A stretch of 64,000 nucleotides of DNA from Croceibacterium mercuriale (GCF_000802385.1 NZ_JTDN01000003.1:1-64000); one strand, 5' to 3'; shown: positions 33,955 to 43,664, numbered from the stretch's first letter. The notes: generated by a model not told the origin, from the sequence alone. Translations and numbers: made by a program.

Positions 33955-33982
33955 GGGGATGGGGATGGGGATGGGGATGGGG
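33955..33982 (+). repeat. GGGGAT hexanucleotide tandem repeat (G-quadruplex motif)
   Basis: Four tandem GGGGAT units followed by a fifth GGGG lie 58 bp downstream of the GT-C-like gene stop. Five evenly spaced G4 runs are a strong G-quadruplex candidate and a slippage-prone microsatellite. Confidence 0.85.
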
Positions 33983-34176
33983 AGCCGTTCTCTCGACGAC
34001 TTGCGTGAACCTGCAATTTGCTGTTCCGGTTAACTTAAAGGGAGCGGCAGCCACGGTTCTCTGGTTTTCGTGGCCCGGCGCTGTCTTATCCTCCGGACCA
34101 TCTTCACACCTCTGCTCCGTGCAGTTGTCACTAGTTAGACTATATCATGGGCCGAAGTGCGATAGCGGAGGCGGAG

Positions 34177-35245
34177 ATGGTCGGGCAGCCCGGTTTCTTC
34201 GATCTTTAGGGTCGATATGAGCAGATGAGCGCGGCGGGTGATCCGCTGGAGCGAATGGCGACGGTAGGCAATTGCGAGGTGTTCCGCGGTCCGCTGGTGG
34301 CAGCGCTACAGCGTAGTACCGGCGGCAAGGGCGGACTGGTGCCGCTCGACCCGGTGCTGATGTTCAACATCCTGGTGCTGCAGGCGCTTTACCGCTGGCG
34401 GACGAGGCAACCGAGCTCCAGATGAAGGATCGCCTGTCGTTCCAGCGCTTCCTAGGCCTTGGTCTGGACGGCACGGTGCCGGACGCGACGACTTTGTGGC
34501 TGTTCCGCGAGCGCTTGGTGAAGGCAAAGCCGATCGACAGGCTCTTCGCTCGCTTCGATGCGGCGCTGACCGATCGCGGCCATCTTGTGATGGGCGGTCA
34601 GATCATCGACGCCATTGTGGTGCCTGCGCCTAAACAGCGCAACACCGAGAATGAGAAGGCAGCGATAAAGGAAGGGCAGATCCACGAGCGCTGTCAGGAC
34701 AAGCCAGCCAAGATCCGGCAGACGGACCGCGATGCGCGCTGGAAGATCCAGTACAGCAGGGCCAAGGTGAAGGATGACGTTGATCCCACAGCGTTCAAGC
34801 CGGTCGACCTCGCCATTCCAATATTCGGCCAAAAAAATCACATCGGCATCGACGGGGCTCATGGCCTGATCCGGACCAGGGAAGCCAACGCTCACTATTG
34901 CCGGTTCCGATCAGCCGAGACCACACCGCCTCGGGTGCCTGGGTTGACACGGGCTGACGTTCAAAGCAGAACTACGCCTTCCTGGCCGAGGGCATGTTCA
35001 CCAGCAACATCCCCCGGCGACAGCCGCACGGCAAGGCGATGCCCGAGCGCATCGCTCGCGCGAACGACAAGCGGCCGGCGGTGCGCTCGGCCGTCGAGCA
35101 AATCTATGTCAGGCAGAAGCACCGCACGGGTCTGATGGTCCGCACTGTCCGCATCGCTCGTGGCCAGCTCAAGATCGGAATGGCCCACTTGGCCTATAAA
35201 TCCCTGCGGCTCGCCTTGCTTCAGGGGCGAACTGCGCCTGCGTGA
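34177..35245 (+). pseudogene. decayed IS5-family transposase
   Basis: Collinear with IS5-group DDE transposases: FFDL[stop]GRYEQMSAAGDPLERMATV, PLDPVLMFNILVLQALY, then a frameshift to MKDRLSFQRFLGLGL, PDATTLWLFRERLVKAK, GGQIIDAIVVPAP, GIDGAHGLIRT, and after a deletion and shift HGKAMPERIARANDKRPAVRSAVEQIYVRQKHRTGLMVRTVRIARGQLKIGMAHLAYKSLRL. A premature TAG near 34208 and at least two frameshifts disable it. Confidence 0.85.
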
Positions 35246-35249
35246 TGGT

Positions 35250-36118
35250 GATGCGGCCCTGAACGGCCGCGCCAGCTAGCAGTGCCTTAGAAACCTAACA
35301 ACTCACGTAGCCAACGCGAGCTGCTGCGCTCCTCACGTCGCTCTTGGGGCAGAAACCGCTGTTTTCGAGGTGTTCAACTGTTGGATGATCATTGCAATTC
35401 CGAAGTTTGCTATGAGAACAGCAACGCGAACTGCCATTGCCCGGGTTCATCCGCCACAGCAAAGTTATCGATTGAGCGCACTTAAATGGACGCATGTTCA
35501 CCGGTGTAGTGACTAATGACAACAATAAGTAAGGGCTCTGCCTTGTCCGCCTACCGGAGCCAGTTCAAGGGGGCTCGCTAAGGGCGGGCGGCCGACTCAA
35601 TCTAATTCGAAGCAATACGCAAGGGGCACGCCGATGCCGCATGTACTGCGTGCCGGCGCAGCCAACTCTACTCCGCTCGCCCGGGTGAAGGGCATGTACG
35701 CCCGCTATCAAGGAACAGACGGGAATATTGATCCGAGCCATCGGCATCGCACATGCCGAGGCGAAGACCGACCTTCCCAATCTCGCCTACAACGTTGACT
35801 GCCTGATCTTTCACGATCGTCGTGCCATCACCAGTCACCTTCGCCGGCCGAAGAGCCGTTCGGCCAGAAGAAGCCCTCGGCTTCCTCATGCCGGCGACGA
35901 GCCGGCCAGCGCTCTTGGCACGGTCCTGCCACTGTTAAGCACCACGTGATGTGGGTCCTCAACTAGCCACGGACAGCTTGCAGGACCTTCAGCTGAATCC
36001 AAACACTCTGCTAACGTGAGTTTAACAGCACATACCGGGGAAACAACTATAGAGGAAGCAATGAATTCTCAGCCAGATAATGAGAATTTGAATCTCGTAA
36101 AAATTACGAGGTTTGTTT
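35250..36118. other. spacer with IS remnant upstream of the beta-helix gene
   Basis: About 870 bp hold no intact gene. A C-terminal IS5 transposase fragment lies at 35.7-35.83 kb. The rest has no recognisable feature. The last 100 bp before the beta-helix gene are AT-richer and probably contain its promoter. Confidence 0.5.
35728..35826 (+). pseudogene. C-terminal fragment of an IS5-family transposase
   Basis: IRAIGIAHAEAKTDLPNLAYNVDCLIFHDRR matches the conserved last helix of IS5 transposases. Upstream bases match poorly and in other frames, so only this remnant is confident. Confidence 0.65.
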
Positions 36119-37612
36119 ATGAGCGTTCTAAGCTTGCGTACATCAAAACCTGATTACACGCTCTCGCCAATCACTGACAATCCAGGTCGGGAGTCGGACC
36201 TTGTTAATAGACGAAACTTCCTAATGGGCGGCACAGCTTTCTTTGTCGCGGCATGTGGCGGCGGAGACAGCGGCACGACGCCCAAGGTGCCCGCCGGGGC
36301 GTTGCCGCCCGCCCCCAGCCCAGTCCCGACGCCAAATCAGGTGTTTGGTCCAGAGATTGTGCCCGTCCAGCAATTTTACCGTGCCGAGCACGGCGATAAC
36401 GTTCAACCAGCGTTCCAGGCAGCCATCAATGAGGCGCAAGGGACCGGCCGGAAAGTCGTTAACGACATGAGCGCCCTGGCCGCTCAGATGTGGGCTCCCG
36501 TGCGCTCAAGGGGTTTCGACGAGAAGACACCTGATGGTGTGCCCCTTGTGATTAGAGAACCTGTACATGTCGATTTTCGGGGCCTCTCGATAGACCTTCG
36601 TGGCCCGGGCGGTGGCACTCGAAAGCAAGCTCTAGCGGGATCGGCTGAGCCTTGGCTTGGTGGATGGCTTTATGCTTTTGGTCACAAAACGTTCGATCGG
36701 CTTACAATCGAGAACGTTACGGTTAATGGCGGCTTCGATGGTGATTACGCCAACAACGAACACAGGAACTTAAGCGATAAAGGTTTCCGGCTTCAGGATA
36801 CCGATATAAAAGAAATCTATATGCGCAACATCGAGCTGAAGAACTTCGCGGCGGAGATCTATTATATCGGTGGATTGGGCCCTCTCTATCAAGAGATTGA
36901 GAACTGCCATTTTCACGGTAGTCCACAGGCGGCATGGAACCCGGGCGGCACTGGTAAGCTCGTTGCCAAAAATCTTCAGGCGGGTCGGGCTTGGCAAAGT
37001 GCCGAGGTTGTTTGCGGCCAAGGCCATACCTATGTGGACTGTCGCTTCTACCAATCAGGTCATGGAGGCGCGGCATTCTTGAGTGGTCCAAGTCCAGTCT
37101 TTACACCTGGACTACCCTATTGGTACACCACTTGGGATGGTATTGGTGATCCGCCTTATAACTACTTCAGAGATACTCGGTTTGAGAATCATCAACACGT
37201 ACGGCTTGGATCATGGACGAAGGGGGATCTTGCCTTACTCGATACTGGTATTTCATTAGATCACGGGAACGGCCGATTGGAGGATATTGAACTGCGCATT
37301 AAAAGTATCTCGGCCAAGAGACGGTTTGATGCTGTCTCGATATCTGGGCCGGAGACAGCAGAGACCCAGGTCCGTGGCTGCCCAGAGGGAATATACTACC
37401 GGATTCCGTCTGATATCAATCTCGAGGTTGTTTGTGAACAAACAGAAGATGCGGTTAAAACAGGTGTGAGGCATACTTCGGCAGTCATTTTCGAAGGAGG
37501 ACTGGTGGACGCCGGGTCAATTCGCATCAAAGCTTCTGGTAGTATGGAGAAGGCTCAGAACATTAGGGCGCCCGTTGTGGGCTTTGTGGCGCCATTAGTT
37601 CAGGCATCCTAA
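36119..37612 (+). CDS. secreted lipoprotein with right-handed beta-helix
   Basis: A 497-residue protein. It has a twin-arginine motif (RRNFLMGG) followed by a hydrophobic stretch and a lipobox-like VAAC-GGG, then a Pro-rich linker. The mature part has an N-terminal ...AFQAAINEAQGTGRKVVNDMS and repeated short strands (DRLTIENVTVNGGF, LKNFAAEIYYIGGLGPLYQEIENCHFHG, LVAKNLQAGRAWQSAEVVCGQGHTYVDCRFYQSG), the pattern of pectate-lyase-like parallel beta-helices. It is probably an outer-membrane or periplasmic polysaccharide lyase or binding protein. GAGG lies 7 nt upstream of the start. Confidence 0.7.
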   Translation: MSVLSLRTSKPDYTLSPITDNPGRESDLVNRRNFLMGGTAFFVAACGGGDSGTTPKVPAGALPPAPSPVPTPNQVFGPEIVPVQQFYRAEHGDNVQPAFQAAINEAQGTGRKVVNDMSALAAQMWAPVRSRGFDEKTPDGVPLVIREPVHVDFRGLSIDLRGPGGGTRKQALAGSAEPWLGGWLYAFGHKTFDRLTIENVTVNGGFDGDYANNEHRNLSDKGFRLQDTDIKEIYMRNIELKNFAAEIYYIGGLGPLYQEIENCHFHGSPQAAWNPGGTGKLVAKNLQAGRAWQSAEVVCGQGHTYVDCRFYQSGHGGAAFLSGPSPVFTPGLPYWYTTWDGIGDPPYNYFRDTRFENHQHVRLGSWTKGDLALLDTGISLDHGNGRLEDIELRIKSISAKRRFDAVSISGPETAETQVRGCPEGIYYRIPSDINLEVVCEQTEDAVKTGVRHTSAVIFEGGLVDAGSIRIKASGSMEKAQNIRAPVVGFVAPLVQAS

Positions 37613-38370
37613 GGGTTAGAACTCATTGGTCACAGCCACGAGATGACGGCGGCGGCGGGGCAGATGGCCGCGAAGAAGGTGTGGACGCATCTGTCGTAAC
37701 GAGTGTGGATGCGGCGCCGGTCCTTGAAGCGGCCGAATATGATGTCGGCTTGGTGGCGCTGGCGGTAAAGGGCGGGGTCAGGCGGGTTGGGCACCCGCTG
37801 GTTTGCTCTGGACGGAATGCGGGCAGCGATCTTGCGATTGGCCAAGACGACCCGGAACCGGTCAGCGTTATAAGCTCTGTCAACTAGCGGAGTTTTGGCC
37901 TTGGAGAGCGCATCGAGCGAAAGGGCAGCCCTTTGTAGTGGCTCATCTGTCCTCCGCTGAGCGTCATGATCGATGAGCGCTCCTTGCCATTGCAGACGGC
38001 ATGAAGCTTTGAGTTTAGGTCGCCCTTGGTGCATCGGATACGGCGGGGAACAGCCCCTTTTTGAGCAGCCTGGCGGCCGTCCGAGGCGCCTTGAGGAGGG
38101 TCGCGTCGATCATCAGCTGGTCGGACGTGCCGCCCTTGACAGCGTTCGCGGCGAAGACGTTGTGAACCCGCCAAGCCGCCTCCAGCGGACGGACCGGTGT
38201 AGATTGTCTTTTTGACCCGTAGCCGGGCGATATTCCGGCAGTGCAGCCCATTGCGGATCTTGAAGATGATGCCGCTGACGATCCGTCGATCATCGACCCG
38301 GCAGGTGGCGTGAGCCAACAAATACGGCCGGATCCGGCGCATCTGCGGCTTAGAGTTGGTTCTAGAAATC
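37611..38370 (-). mobile_element. IS5-family (IS427-like) element, right end abutting IS66
   Basis: The span runs from an imperfect left terminus near GGGTTAGAACTCA to sequence (TTCTAGAACC on the minus strand) directly against the IS66 inverted repeat at 38371. Only approximate ends can be given. Confidence 0.6.
37623..38342 (-). pseudogene. IS427-type IS5 transposase, frameshifted
   Basis: The N-terminal part is MRRIRPYLLAHATCRVDDRRIVSGIIFKIRNGLHCR, the middle in another frame is MIDATLLKAPRTAARLLKKGLFP, and the C-terminal part is KTPLVDRAYNADRFRVVLANRKIAARIPSRANQ and RIHTRYDRCVHTFFAAICPAAAVISWL. Several frameshifts separate these parts, unlike the usual programmed two-frame arrangement, so it is probably inactive. 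Confidence 0.8.
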
Positions 38371-39956
38371 GTAAGCGGTGTTCTCAGGCCACGCGAGCGG
38401 CATGCCTGCCACGGCATGAGGCCATCTAGGGCCGTTGCAGGATGGCCTGCTGCAAGGCGGGCAAGCGTGCTGGCGAGCCAGGCTTGAGGATCAACGCCGT
38501 TCAGCTTGGCGGTTTCGATGAGCGGGGCGATCACCGCCCAGTGCTGGCCACCTTCGTCCGAGCCGGCGAAGAGCGCATTCTTGCGGTTGAGTGCGAGCGG
38601 ACGGATCGCTCGTTCGACTGTGTTGCTGTCGAGCTCGACCCGGCCGTCAGCAAGGAAGCGGGTCAGCCCGTCCCAGCGGGTGAGCGCATAGCGGATCGCC
38701 TCGGCAAGGGCGCTTTTGCGGCTCGCCTGGGTCAGCCTGGCTTCGAGCAGCGCATGCAGGCTGTCGACGATCGGGCGGCTCTGCTCCTGGCGCACGGCTT
38801 TGCGCTCCGCCGGAGACTGGCCCCGCAGCCCGGCCTCGATCGCGTAAAGCTGTGCGATGCGCGCCAGGACGTCATCAGCCACAGGTGACGCGCCACCCTT
38901 GGCCAGCTCGAAGAAGCGCCGACGCACATGTGCCCAGCAGAAGGCCAGCATGACGTCACCGCGTCTCGCCAGCGCAGCATAGCCGCCATAGCCGTCCACC
39001 TGCAGTACGCCGGTATAGCCGGTCAGGTGCTCGATCGGCCGCTCCGCCTTGCGATCGGGCGTATAGACGTAGGCCACCGCCGGCGGATCAGCGCCGCCCC
39101 ATGGGCGATCGTCGCGAGCATAGGCCCATAGCTGCCCCGTCTTGGTGCGACCGCGCCCGGGGTCCAGCACCGGCGCGGTGGTCTCGTCCGCGAAGAGCTT
39201 CGGGCTATGCTTCAGCCTGCCGAGCAGATGATCGCGCAACGGGGTCAGCCACCATGCCGCCCGGCCGACCCAGTCGGCGAGGGTCGACCGATCAAGCGTG
39301 ACGCCCTGGCGAGCATAGATCTGTGCCTGGCGGTAGAGCGGCAGGTGATTGGCATATTTGCTGACCAGCACATGCGCTATCAGCGCCTCGGTCGGCAGTC
39401 CGCCCTCAACGATGCGTGCCGGTGCCGGAGCCTGTACTGGCGCCGCCTCGCACGAGCGGCAGCCATAGCGCGGCCGGCGGGTCACCGGCACGCGGAACGT
39501 CGCCGGCACCACGTCGAGGCGCTCGGCCACGTCCTCGCCGATCACGTGCAGCGCACCGCCGCAGCAGGCGCAGCTCTTGTGCTCGATGTCGACGAGCTGC
39601 TCGACGCGCTCGAGGTGAGCCGGCAGCGCTCCGCGATTGCGCCTGACCGGACGTGGCTCACCCGGAACCGCCGCGGCCGCATCCAGCCCGGCCTTCACCC
39701 GGCTTACCGCTGTGTCGAGCTCCTCGAGCGCAAGCAGAAGCTGGTCGGGGTGCAGCTGCTCCGAACGCGCACCGAAGCGGTGCCGCTGCAGCGCCGCGAT
39801 GATCGCCGCCAGCCTTGCCAGTTCGGCATCGGCCTGTGTCCTGGCATCGACCAGCGCCTCGATCTGGCGATCGCGCGTCGCCACCTGTGCCTGCAACGCC
39901 ACCAGCATCGCGCGGAGCGCCTGGGGATCATCGGGCAAGGCAGCTTCGGCAAGCAC
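37884..39956 (-). CDS. tnpC: IS66 TnpC transposase with read-through tail into IS5
   Basis: Residues 1 to about 515 are a complete IS66 TnpC. It has an N-terminal coiled coil (ALVDARTQADAELARLAAIIAALQRHRFGARSEQL), a zinc ribbon (CACCGGALHVIGEDVAERL, CRSCEA), a DDE core (LFADETTAPVLDPG, LQVDGYGGYAAL, WAHVRRRFFEL) and the C-terminal ELDSNTVERAIRPLALNRKN. The frame has no stop inside IS66: it runs through the terminal repeat and continues about 165 codons into the neighbouring IS5 element. The tail is probably non-functional. Confidence 0.85.
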   Translation of the reverse strand: MLAEAALPDDPQALRAMLVALQAQVATRDRQIEALVDARTQADAELARLAAIIAALQRHRFGARSEQLHPDQLLLALEELDTAVSRVKAGLDAAAAVPGEPRPVRRNRGALPAHLERVEQLVDIEHKSCACCGGALHVIGEDVAERLDVVPATFRVPVTRRPRYGCRSCEAAPVQAPAPARIVEGGLPTEALIAHVLVSKYANHLPLYRQAQIYARQGVTLDRSTLADWVGRAAWWLTPLRDHLLGRLKHSPKLFADETTAPVLDPGRGRTKTGQLWAYARDDRPWGGADPPAVAYVYTPDRKAERPIEHLTGYTGVLQVDGYGGYAALARRGDVMLAFCWAHVRRRFFELAKGGASPVADDVLARIAQLYAIEAGLRGQSPAERKAVRQEQSRPIVDSLHALLEARLTQASRKSALAEAIRYALTRWDGLTRFLADGRVELDSNTVERAIRPLALNRKNALFAGSDEGGQHWAVIAPLIETAKLNGVDPQAWLASTLARLAAGHPATALDGLMPWQACRSRGLRTPLTISRTNSKPQMRRIRPYLLAHATCRVDDRRIVSGIIFKIRNGLHCRNIARLRVKKTIYTGPSAGGGLAGSQRLRRERCQGRHVRPADDRRDPPQGASDGRQAAQKGAVPRRIRCTKGDLNSKLHAVCNGKERSSIMTLSGGQMSHYKGLPFRSMRSPRPKLR

Positions 39957-39987
39957 AGCTGCATTGAGTCAGGCCTGGAGCATCACG

Positions 39988-40344
39988 TCAACCGGCGATC
40001 TGCGGCACCTGCGCTCGCCGGCCGCCATGCACCCGCCGCCAGTCCAGTCCCTCCAGCAGCGCGCCAAGCTGCGCAGCCGTCAGCCGCATCACGCCATCCT
40101 GGATCCCGGGCCAGCGGAAGGCACCCTGTTCCAGCTTCTTGGCCATCAGGCACAGCCCCGTGCCATCCCACCAGATCAGCTTGATGCGGTCAGCACGCTT
40201 GGCCCGGAACACATAGATGACCCCCGAGAACGGGTCGCCGCCGTACTCCTTGCCGACCAGCGCGGCGAGCGCATCGGGTCCCTTGCGGAAGTCCACCGGG
40301 CGGGTCGCCACCATCACCCGCGTGCCCGGTCCGATCCCGATCAT
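39988..40344 (-). CDS. tnpB: IS66 accessory protein TnpB
   Basis: A 118-residue TnpB: TRVMVATRPVDFRKGPDALAALV, the GVIYVFRAKRADRIKLIWWDGTGLCLMAKKLEQG core and RLTAAQLGALLEGLDWRR. It is the required partner of TnpA/TnpC in IS66 transposition. It overlaps tnpA by 4 nt. Confidence 0.9.
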   Translation of the reverse strand: MIGIGPGTRVMVATRPVDFRKGPDALAALVGKEYGGDPFSGVIYVFRAKRADRIKLIWWDGTGLCLMAKKLEQGAFRWPGIQDGVMRLTAAQLGALLEGLDWRRVHGGRRAQVPQIAG

Positions 40345-40766
40345 CGCTGGCCCTGCAACGCCTGGAGCACCGCTGTCGCCAGATCAGCCCGCGCAGCCCG
40401 TCCGATCCGGACCACCGCGCCGCCAAGCTCGATCTCTATCGCACCATCGTCGGGCACCGCCTTGGGGGGCTCCGCCACCACAGGCACGAACATCGGCTCG
40501 GCGTGGTTCGTCGGCTGCCCCGCCTGCAGCGCGTAGCGCAGCTCGCGGCGCCAGGTGTAAAGCAGCGATGTGCGGATATCGTGCTCGCGCGCGAACGCGG
40601 TAATGTTGTCACACCGCGCCATCTCGCCGACGAACGCTAGCTTCTGCTCCAGCGTCCAGTTCCGCCGCCGCCCCGCCATGCTGCCCAGCACCTCAGGGCG
40701 GTGGATCTGCTTACGACCTACTCCAGTGTGGGTGTCCAGTGCGCTCGTACGGCTCTCGGCTTCCAT
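40341..40766 (-). CDS. tnpA: IS66 accessory protein TnpA
   Basis: A 141-residue protein with an N-terminal helix-turn-helix (RRRNWTLEQKLAFVGEMARCDNITAFAREHDIRTSLLYTWRRELR), typical of IS66 TnpA. The start MEAESRTSALDTHTG is chosen from family similarity. It is the first gene of the IS66 operon. Confidence 0.85.
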   Translation of the reverse strand: MEAESRTSALDTHTGVGRKQIHRPEVLGSMAGRRRNWTLEQKLAFVGEMARCDNITAFAREHDIRTSLLYTWRRELRYALQAGQPTNHAEPMFVPVVAEPPKAVPDDGAIEIELGGAVVRIGRAARADLATAVLQALQGQR

Positions 40767-40829
40767 GCAGCCCAGCATCTGCCGCAATCATGGCTCCGCG
40801 CAATGTGGGTCCGAAACACCGCTTACGTT

Positions 40830-40944
40830 TAACCACCCAGCGCCTTGGATAGGCGATGAAGCCGATCTGGCTGGCGATTTCCCGGACGATCTCGACGTCG
40901 ATCACCGTGGCTTGGGCGTATCTGGCGAGGAGGCGTAACTTCAA
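40830..40944 (-). pseudogene. fragment of an IS5-type transposase interrupted by IS66
   Basis: KLRLLARYAQATVIDVEIVREIASQIGFIAYPRRWVVK matches the conserved GF..LPRRWVVERT region of IS5-type transposases, and the IS66 terminal repeat begins exactly after PRRWVV. The rest of this transposase is not found on the other side of IS66. Confidence 0.65.
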
Positions 40945-41841
40945 GTTCGCGGACAGGCGCTCGCAGATACCAGCGCCCTAAACCTGCCCAGAACGGTGCC
41001 CGCGCGGCTGTTTCCGAGTACTCGTTGGCCGAGGATAGCGGACGCAATCCGCGCTCAAATCTCTGGTTCGTCGATGACGCAATACGACGTCTCGCGTCGG
41101 CAGCTGGTCCAAAACGAAGTGCACAATCTCATCATGACTGCAACCTCTCCGTGGTGCCACGAGGGTATCAATCGGTAAACCATAATCGGGTTAGCGCGTC
41201 GCGGGTAACTTGCCCGAATGCGGTAGCCCTCTGCCCTATGCAAGTGATGCTGCACCTGCTAAGCGTTACGGCGACACCTATGATGCACTTTCATGTTGTC
41301 ATCGACCCGAGGCAGCGGCAAACGATTGGTAGGCTCGTGATGAGAATTTGGGCAGATCTGCAAGAGCGGTTGCGAGCTCGGTTGGACGAGTTGGCGGATG
41401 CGGAAGACTCTCTGAAGTCACTGTCTGCCGGTTCATCACAGGACAGGGCAACTATTGACACGTCCGAGTCGCGCGAGGAACTTTGACGGTTGCCATCAGC
41501 AATATGCATTAAGGCTTGGGGGTTCACCGCTGTTGTAATGGGCAGATTGCTGAACGGCTGGCGTAGCGGCAAGCGCGTCTTAAGCGGTTTGACCATGCTG
41601 CTCGTGCTTGGCTGAATTGCTAGCGACGCTGGCGCGGGACGTTGTTCGTGTGGTCGAGTGGAACGCGAGAGCGTCTGCGTTTCGAGTAGGTGAGCCCTCT
41701 ATGTCGAAAGTAAGTAGCGAAGTACCTTCTAACTGAGATGCGATCGAAGCGCTGGCCTGTGGAGGACGATGACGTCAGCGGTTCGGGATCGTCGCGCAGA
41801 ATCCCTGATGGGCGCTGATGCCGACTTGGTCGATCGTACTC
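40945..41841. other. gene-poor stretch with IS debris
   Basis: Apart from one possible small frame at 41280-41486, I see no gene in this 900 bp. Short transposase-like snippets are present, but none is long enough to name. Confidence 0.45.
41280..41486 (+). CDS. possible small protein (68 aa), doubtful
   Basis: MMHFHVVIDPRQRQTIGRLVMRIWADLQERLRARLDELADAEDSL... would form an amphipathic helix. There is no convincing ribosome site and no known family, and the surrounding DNA is decayed. Confidence 0.25.
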   Translation: MMHFHVVIDPRQRQTIGRLVMRIWADLQERLRARLDELADAEDSLKSLSAGSSQDRATIDTSESREEL

Positions 41842-43119
41842 CTATGGCGTTCCCGGCGAGCGAGCATACTCGCTGATGGACGGGTACGCAGCGCCTTCGA
41901 TCTTCCAGGCGAGTACCGCTTTGGCATGATTCGCGATAGCTTTGCGGAAGTCAGCTTGACGCCAGCGGCGACCTTCCGCGGCGATCGCATCTCGATCGAA
42001 CCCTCCTGACGCCACCTTTGCTATAGCAGTATCAATTGCAGTGCTGATCTCAGCAAGGTTTCCGGGACTTACGAGTGTCGCAGCTCCTTTACTGAGGTGA
42101 AGGTCAGGGAGGCCTGTATTCGGAGTTGCAATCACGTGGCATCCTGCAGCTAGCGCCTCGAGATAAACAAGACCGAATCCCTCGAGGAGTGACGGCATGA
42201 TGAAAACGTCGCTGCGGGCAAAAAGAGTTTCGAGTTCATCCTTGGTCTGGTAGCCGGTGATGGTTACCGAAGGATCATCTGCTGCGATCGCTGCTACTGT
42301 TGGATCAAGGTCATAGCTGACGACCGTCAGCTTTGCGCCCTCACGAGCCTTCAAGCGCCAAGCTTTCAGGAGGTGGTGGATCCCCTTACGCTGCAAGCCA
42401 TTTCCAACGAACAGGAACCTAGCATCTCGTCCAGTGGTGAAGGAGGATGCACAAGGGGATAACCCGGTAGGTAGGCCATATGGAATCACGGTGATGCGGT
42501 CAGGTGGTGCTCCGGCATAGATGAGAGACCGTGCTGTCACCCGGGATGCGCAGACGATTGCGTCAGCTCTACTCCAAGGAACAGGCATCTTGGGATCGCT
42601 TACGCTAGACTGTTGCTGAGAGAAGGCGGCGCGAACCTCTGGGTGGTCGTCCAAATCCGCCGCGAACAGCGCTTCAAACTGGCTTTCCAACGGATGAAAG
42701 ACAAACACGATTAGGCAACAATCGTCTGCGACGTCGCTTGGAACGTAGTTATGGTAGCAGTAAAGATGCGCTCCTGCTTTTTGGGCCCGCTTTCCCGCGA
42801 CGTGAGCTAATCGTCGATCAACCCATGAAAATACCCCGGTCATGGGCAGTTTTATTAGTTGTGCCGCATATTGGACTAGAAATGCCAGTCTGTCCGACTT
42901 CGTCAGCTCCGACGGAAGATCGATGTGATGCTTACTTGCAAGTGCTCGGGGTAAAAAGCTTCGAGCCGCGATAGAAGCGTAGAAATCTGTAACAAGAACG
43001 TCAAGAAGACCGCCTTCGAACAAGCCAAGTGGGACCTGATAGCTGTCGCGGGCTCTATTGAAGACGCACGTGAAAGCTTGAACATGCTTCTTCGATGCGA
43101 GAGCTTTATCTTGGTCCAT
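41842..43119 (-). CDS. GT4 family glycosyltransferase
   Basis: A 425-residue GT-B fold enzyme of family 4. The C-terminal nucleotide-sugar domain starts at RFLFVGNGLQRKGIHHLLKAWRL, has VTITGYQTKDELETLFARSDVFIMPSLLEGFGLVYLEALAAGCHVIATPNTGLPDL, with the E-x7-E motif in EGFGLVYLE, and ends with a helical tail. The acceptor domain is less conserved. It acts at the cytoplasmic face of the membrane, probably adding a sugar to a lipid-linked glycan. It is isolated from other biosynthesis genes by IS remnants on both sides. Acceptor and donor sugars are unknown. Confidence 0.88.
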   Translation of the reverse strand: MDQDKALASKKHVQAFTCVFNRARDSYQVPLGLFEGGLLDVLVTDFYASIAARSFLPRALASKHHIDLPSELTKSDRLAFLVQYAAQLIKLPMTGVFSWVDRRLAHVAGKRAQKAGAHLYCYHNYVPSDVADDCCLIVFVFHPLESQFEALFAADLDDHPEVRAAFSQQQSSVSDPKMPVPWSRADAIVCASRVTARSLIYAGAPPDRITVIPYGLPTGLSPCASSFTTGRDARFLFVGNGLQRKGIHHLLKAWRLKAREGAKLTVVSYDLDPTVAAIAADDPSVTITGYQTKDELETLFARSDVFIMPSLLEGFGLVYLEALAAGCHVIATPNTGLPDLHLSKGAATLVSPGNLAEISTAIDTAIAKVASGGFDRDAIAAEGRRWRQADFRKAIANHAKAVLAWKIEGAAYPSISEYARSPGTP

Positions 43120-43664
43120 AGATACTAACCATCCAAATCTCTAGGGAGGCGACAAGCCTTCCTAGAAGGTCGCATAGTTCTTAGCAAGTGTATGCTGCGC
43201 CGCGGCGAAAGACACAAGGTCTCGCTCACTCGTTGAAACGATCCTAAACCGAATTAGACTCACTAGCGTTCTAGTTGATGATTTGGGCAGTGCAGGTCAA
43301 CGGTTCGGCAAAGGTAAGCCGCAGGGAGCAAAGTGGTCTGTCGCAAGCTGCCATCCAGGTGCCCTCGACCTGTGGATGCCTCTTGAACGATGCTATGAAC
43401 AACGGGTGTCGTCACTGTCTCGTGTTGCCGGTATTCGCGGATCTGTTTGGTTTACTTGCGCGCCACCTTTAGACAGGTCTTTGTCAGACTGAATCATCAA
43501 GGAAGCAAATCGTGAGGCAGCTGCGCAATCGCCAAGCATGTATGAGGTTTAAGAATCGTTCGGGCATACCATTAGCTGACAGGTGTCCATCCCGTGGCGG
43601 CCGCCTTATCCGGCGGGTGAACGAGCGTTCTTAAACGTGCTCTTACGAGCATGCTTAGGAGCAA
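43120..43664. other. spacer downstream of IS66 debris
   Basis: About 545 bp with no credible gene. Short overlapping frames lack ribosome sites. It probably contains the promoter of the leftward GT4 gene. Confidence 0.4.

Larger units (their letters stand above)
38371..40826 (-). mobile_element. IS66-family insertion sequence (2,456 bp)
   Basis: Terminal repeats GTAAGCGGTGTTCTCAGG at 38371 and the reverse complement of GTAAGCGGTGTTTCGGAC at 40809-40826 enclose tnpA, tnpB and tnpC. The expected 8-bp target duplication is absent: flanks read TAGAAATC on the left and GTTTAACC on the right. The flanks belong to two different IS5-like remnants, so a rearrangement followed insertion. Confidence 0.85.

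Noticed and set aside
37884-39956. A single 690-residue novel transposase fusion
   Set aside because: The frame is IS66 TnpC reading through its terminal repeat into an unrelated IS5 element; the tail aligns with IS5 in mixed frames.
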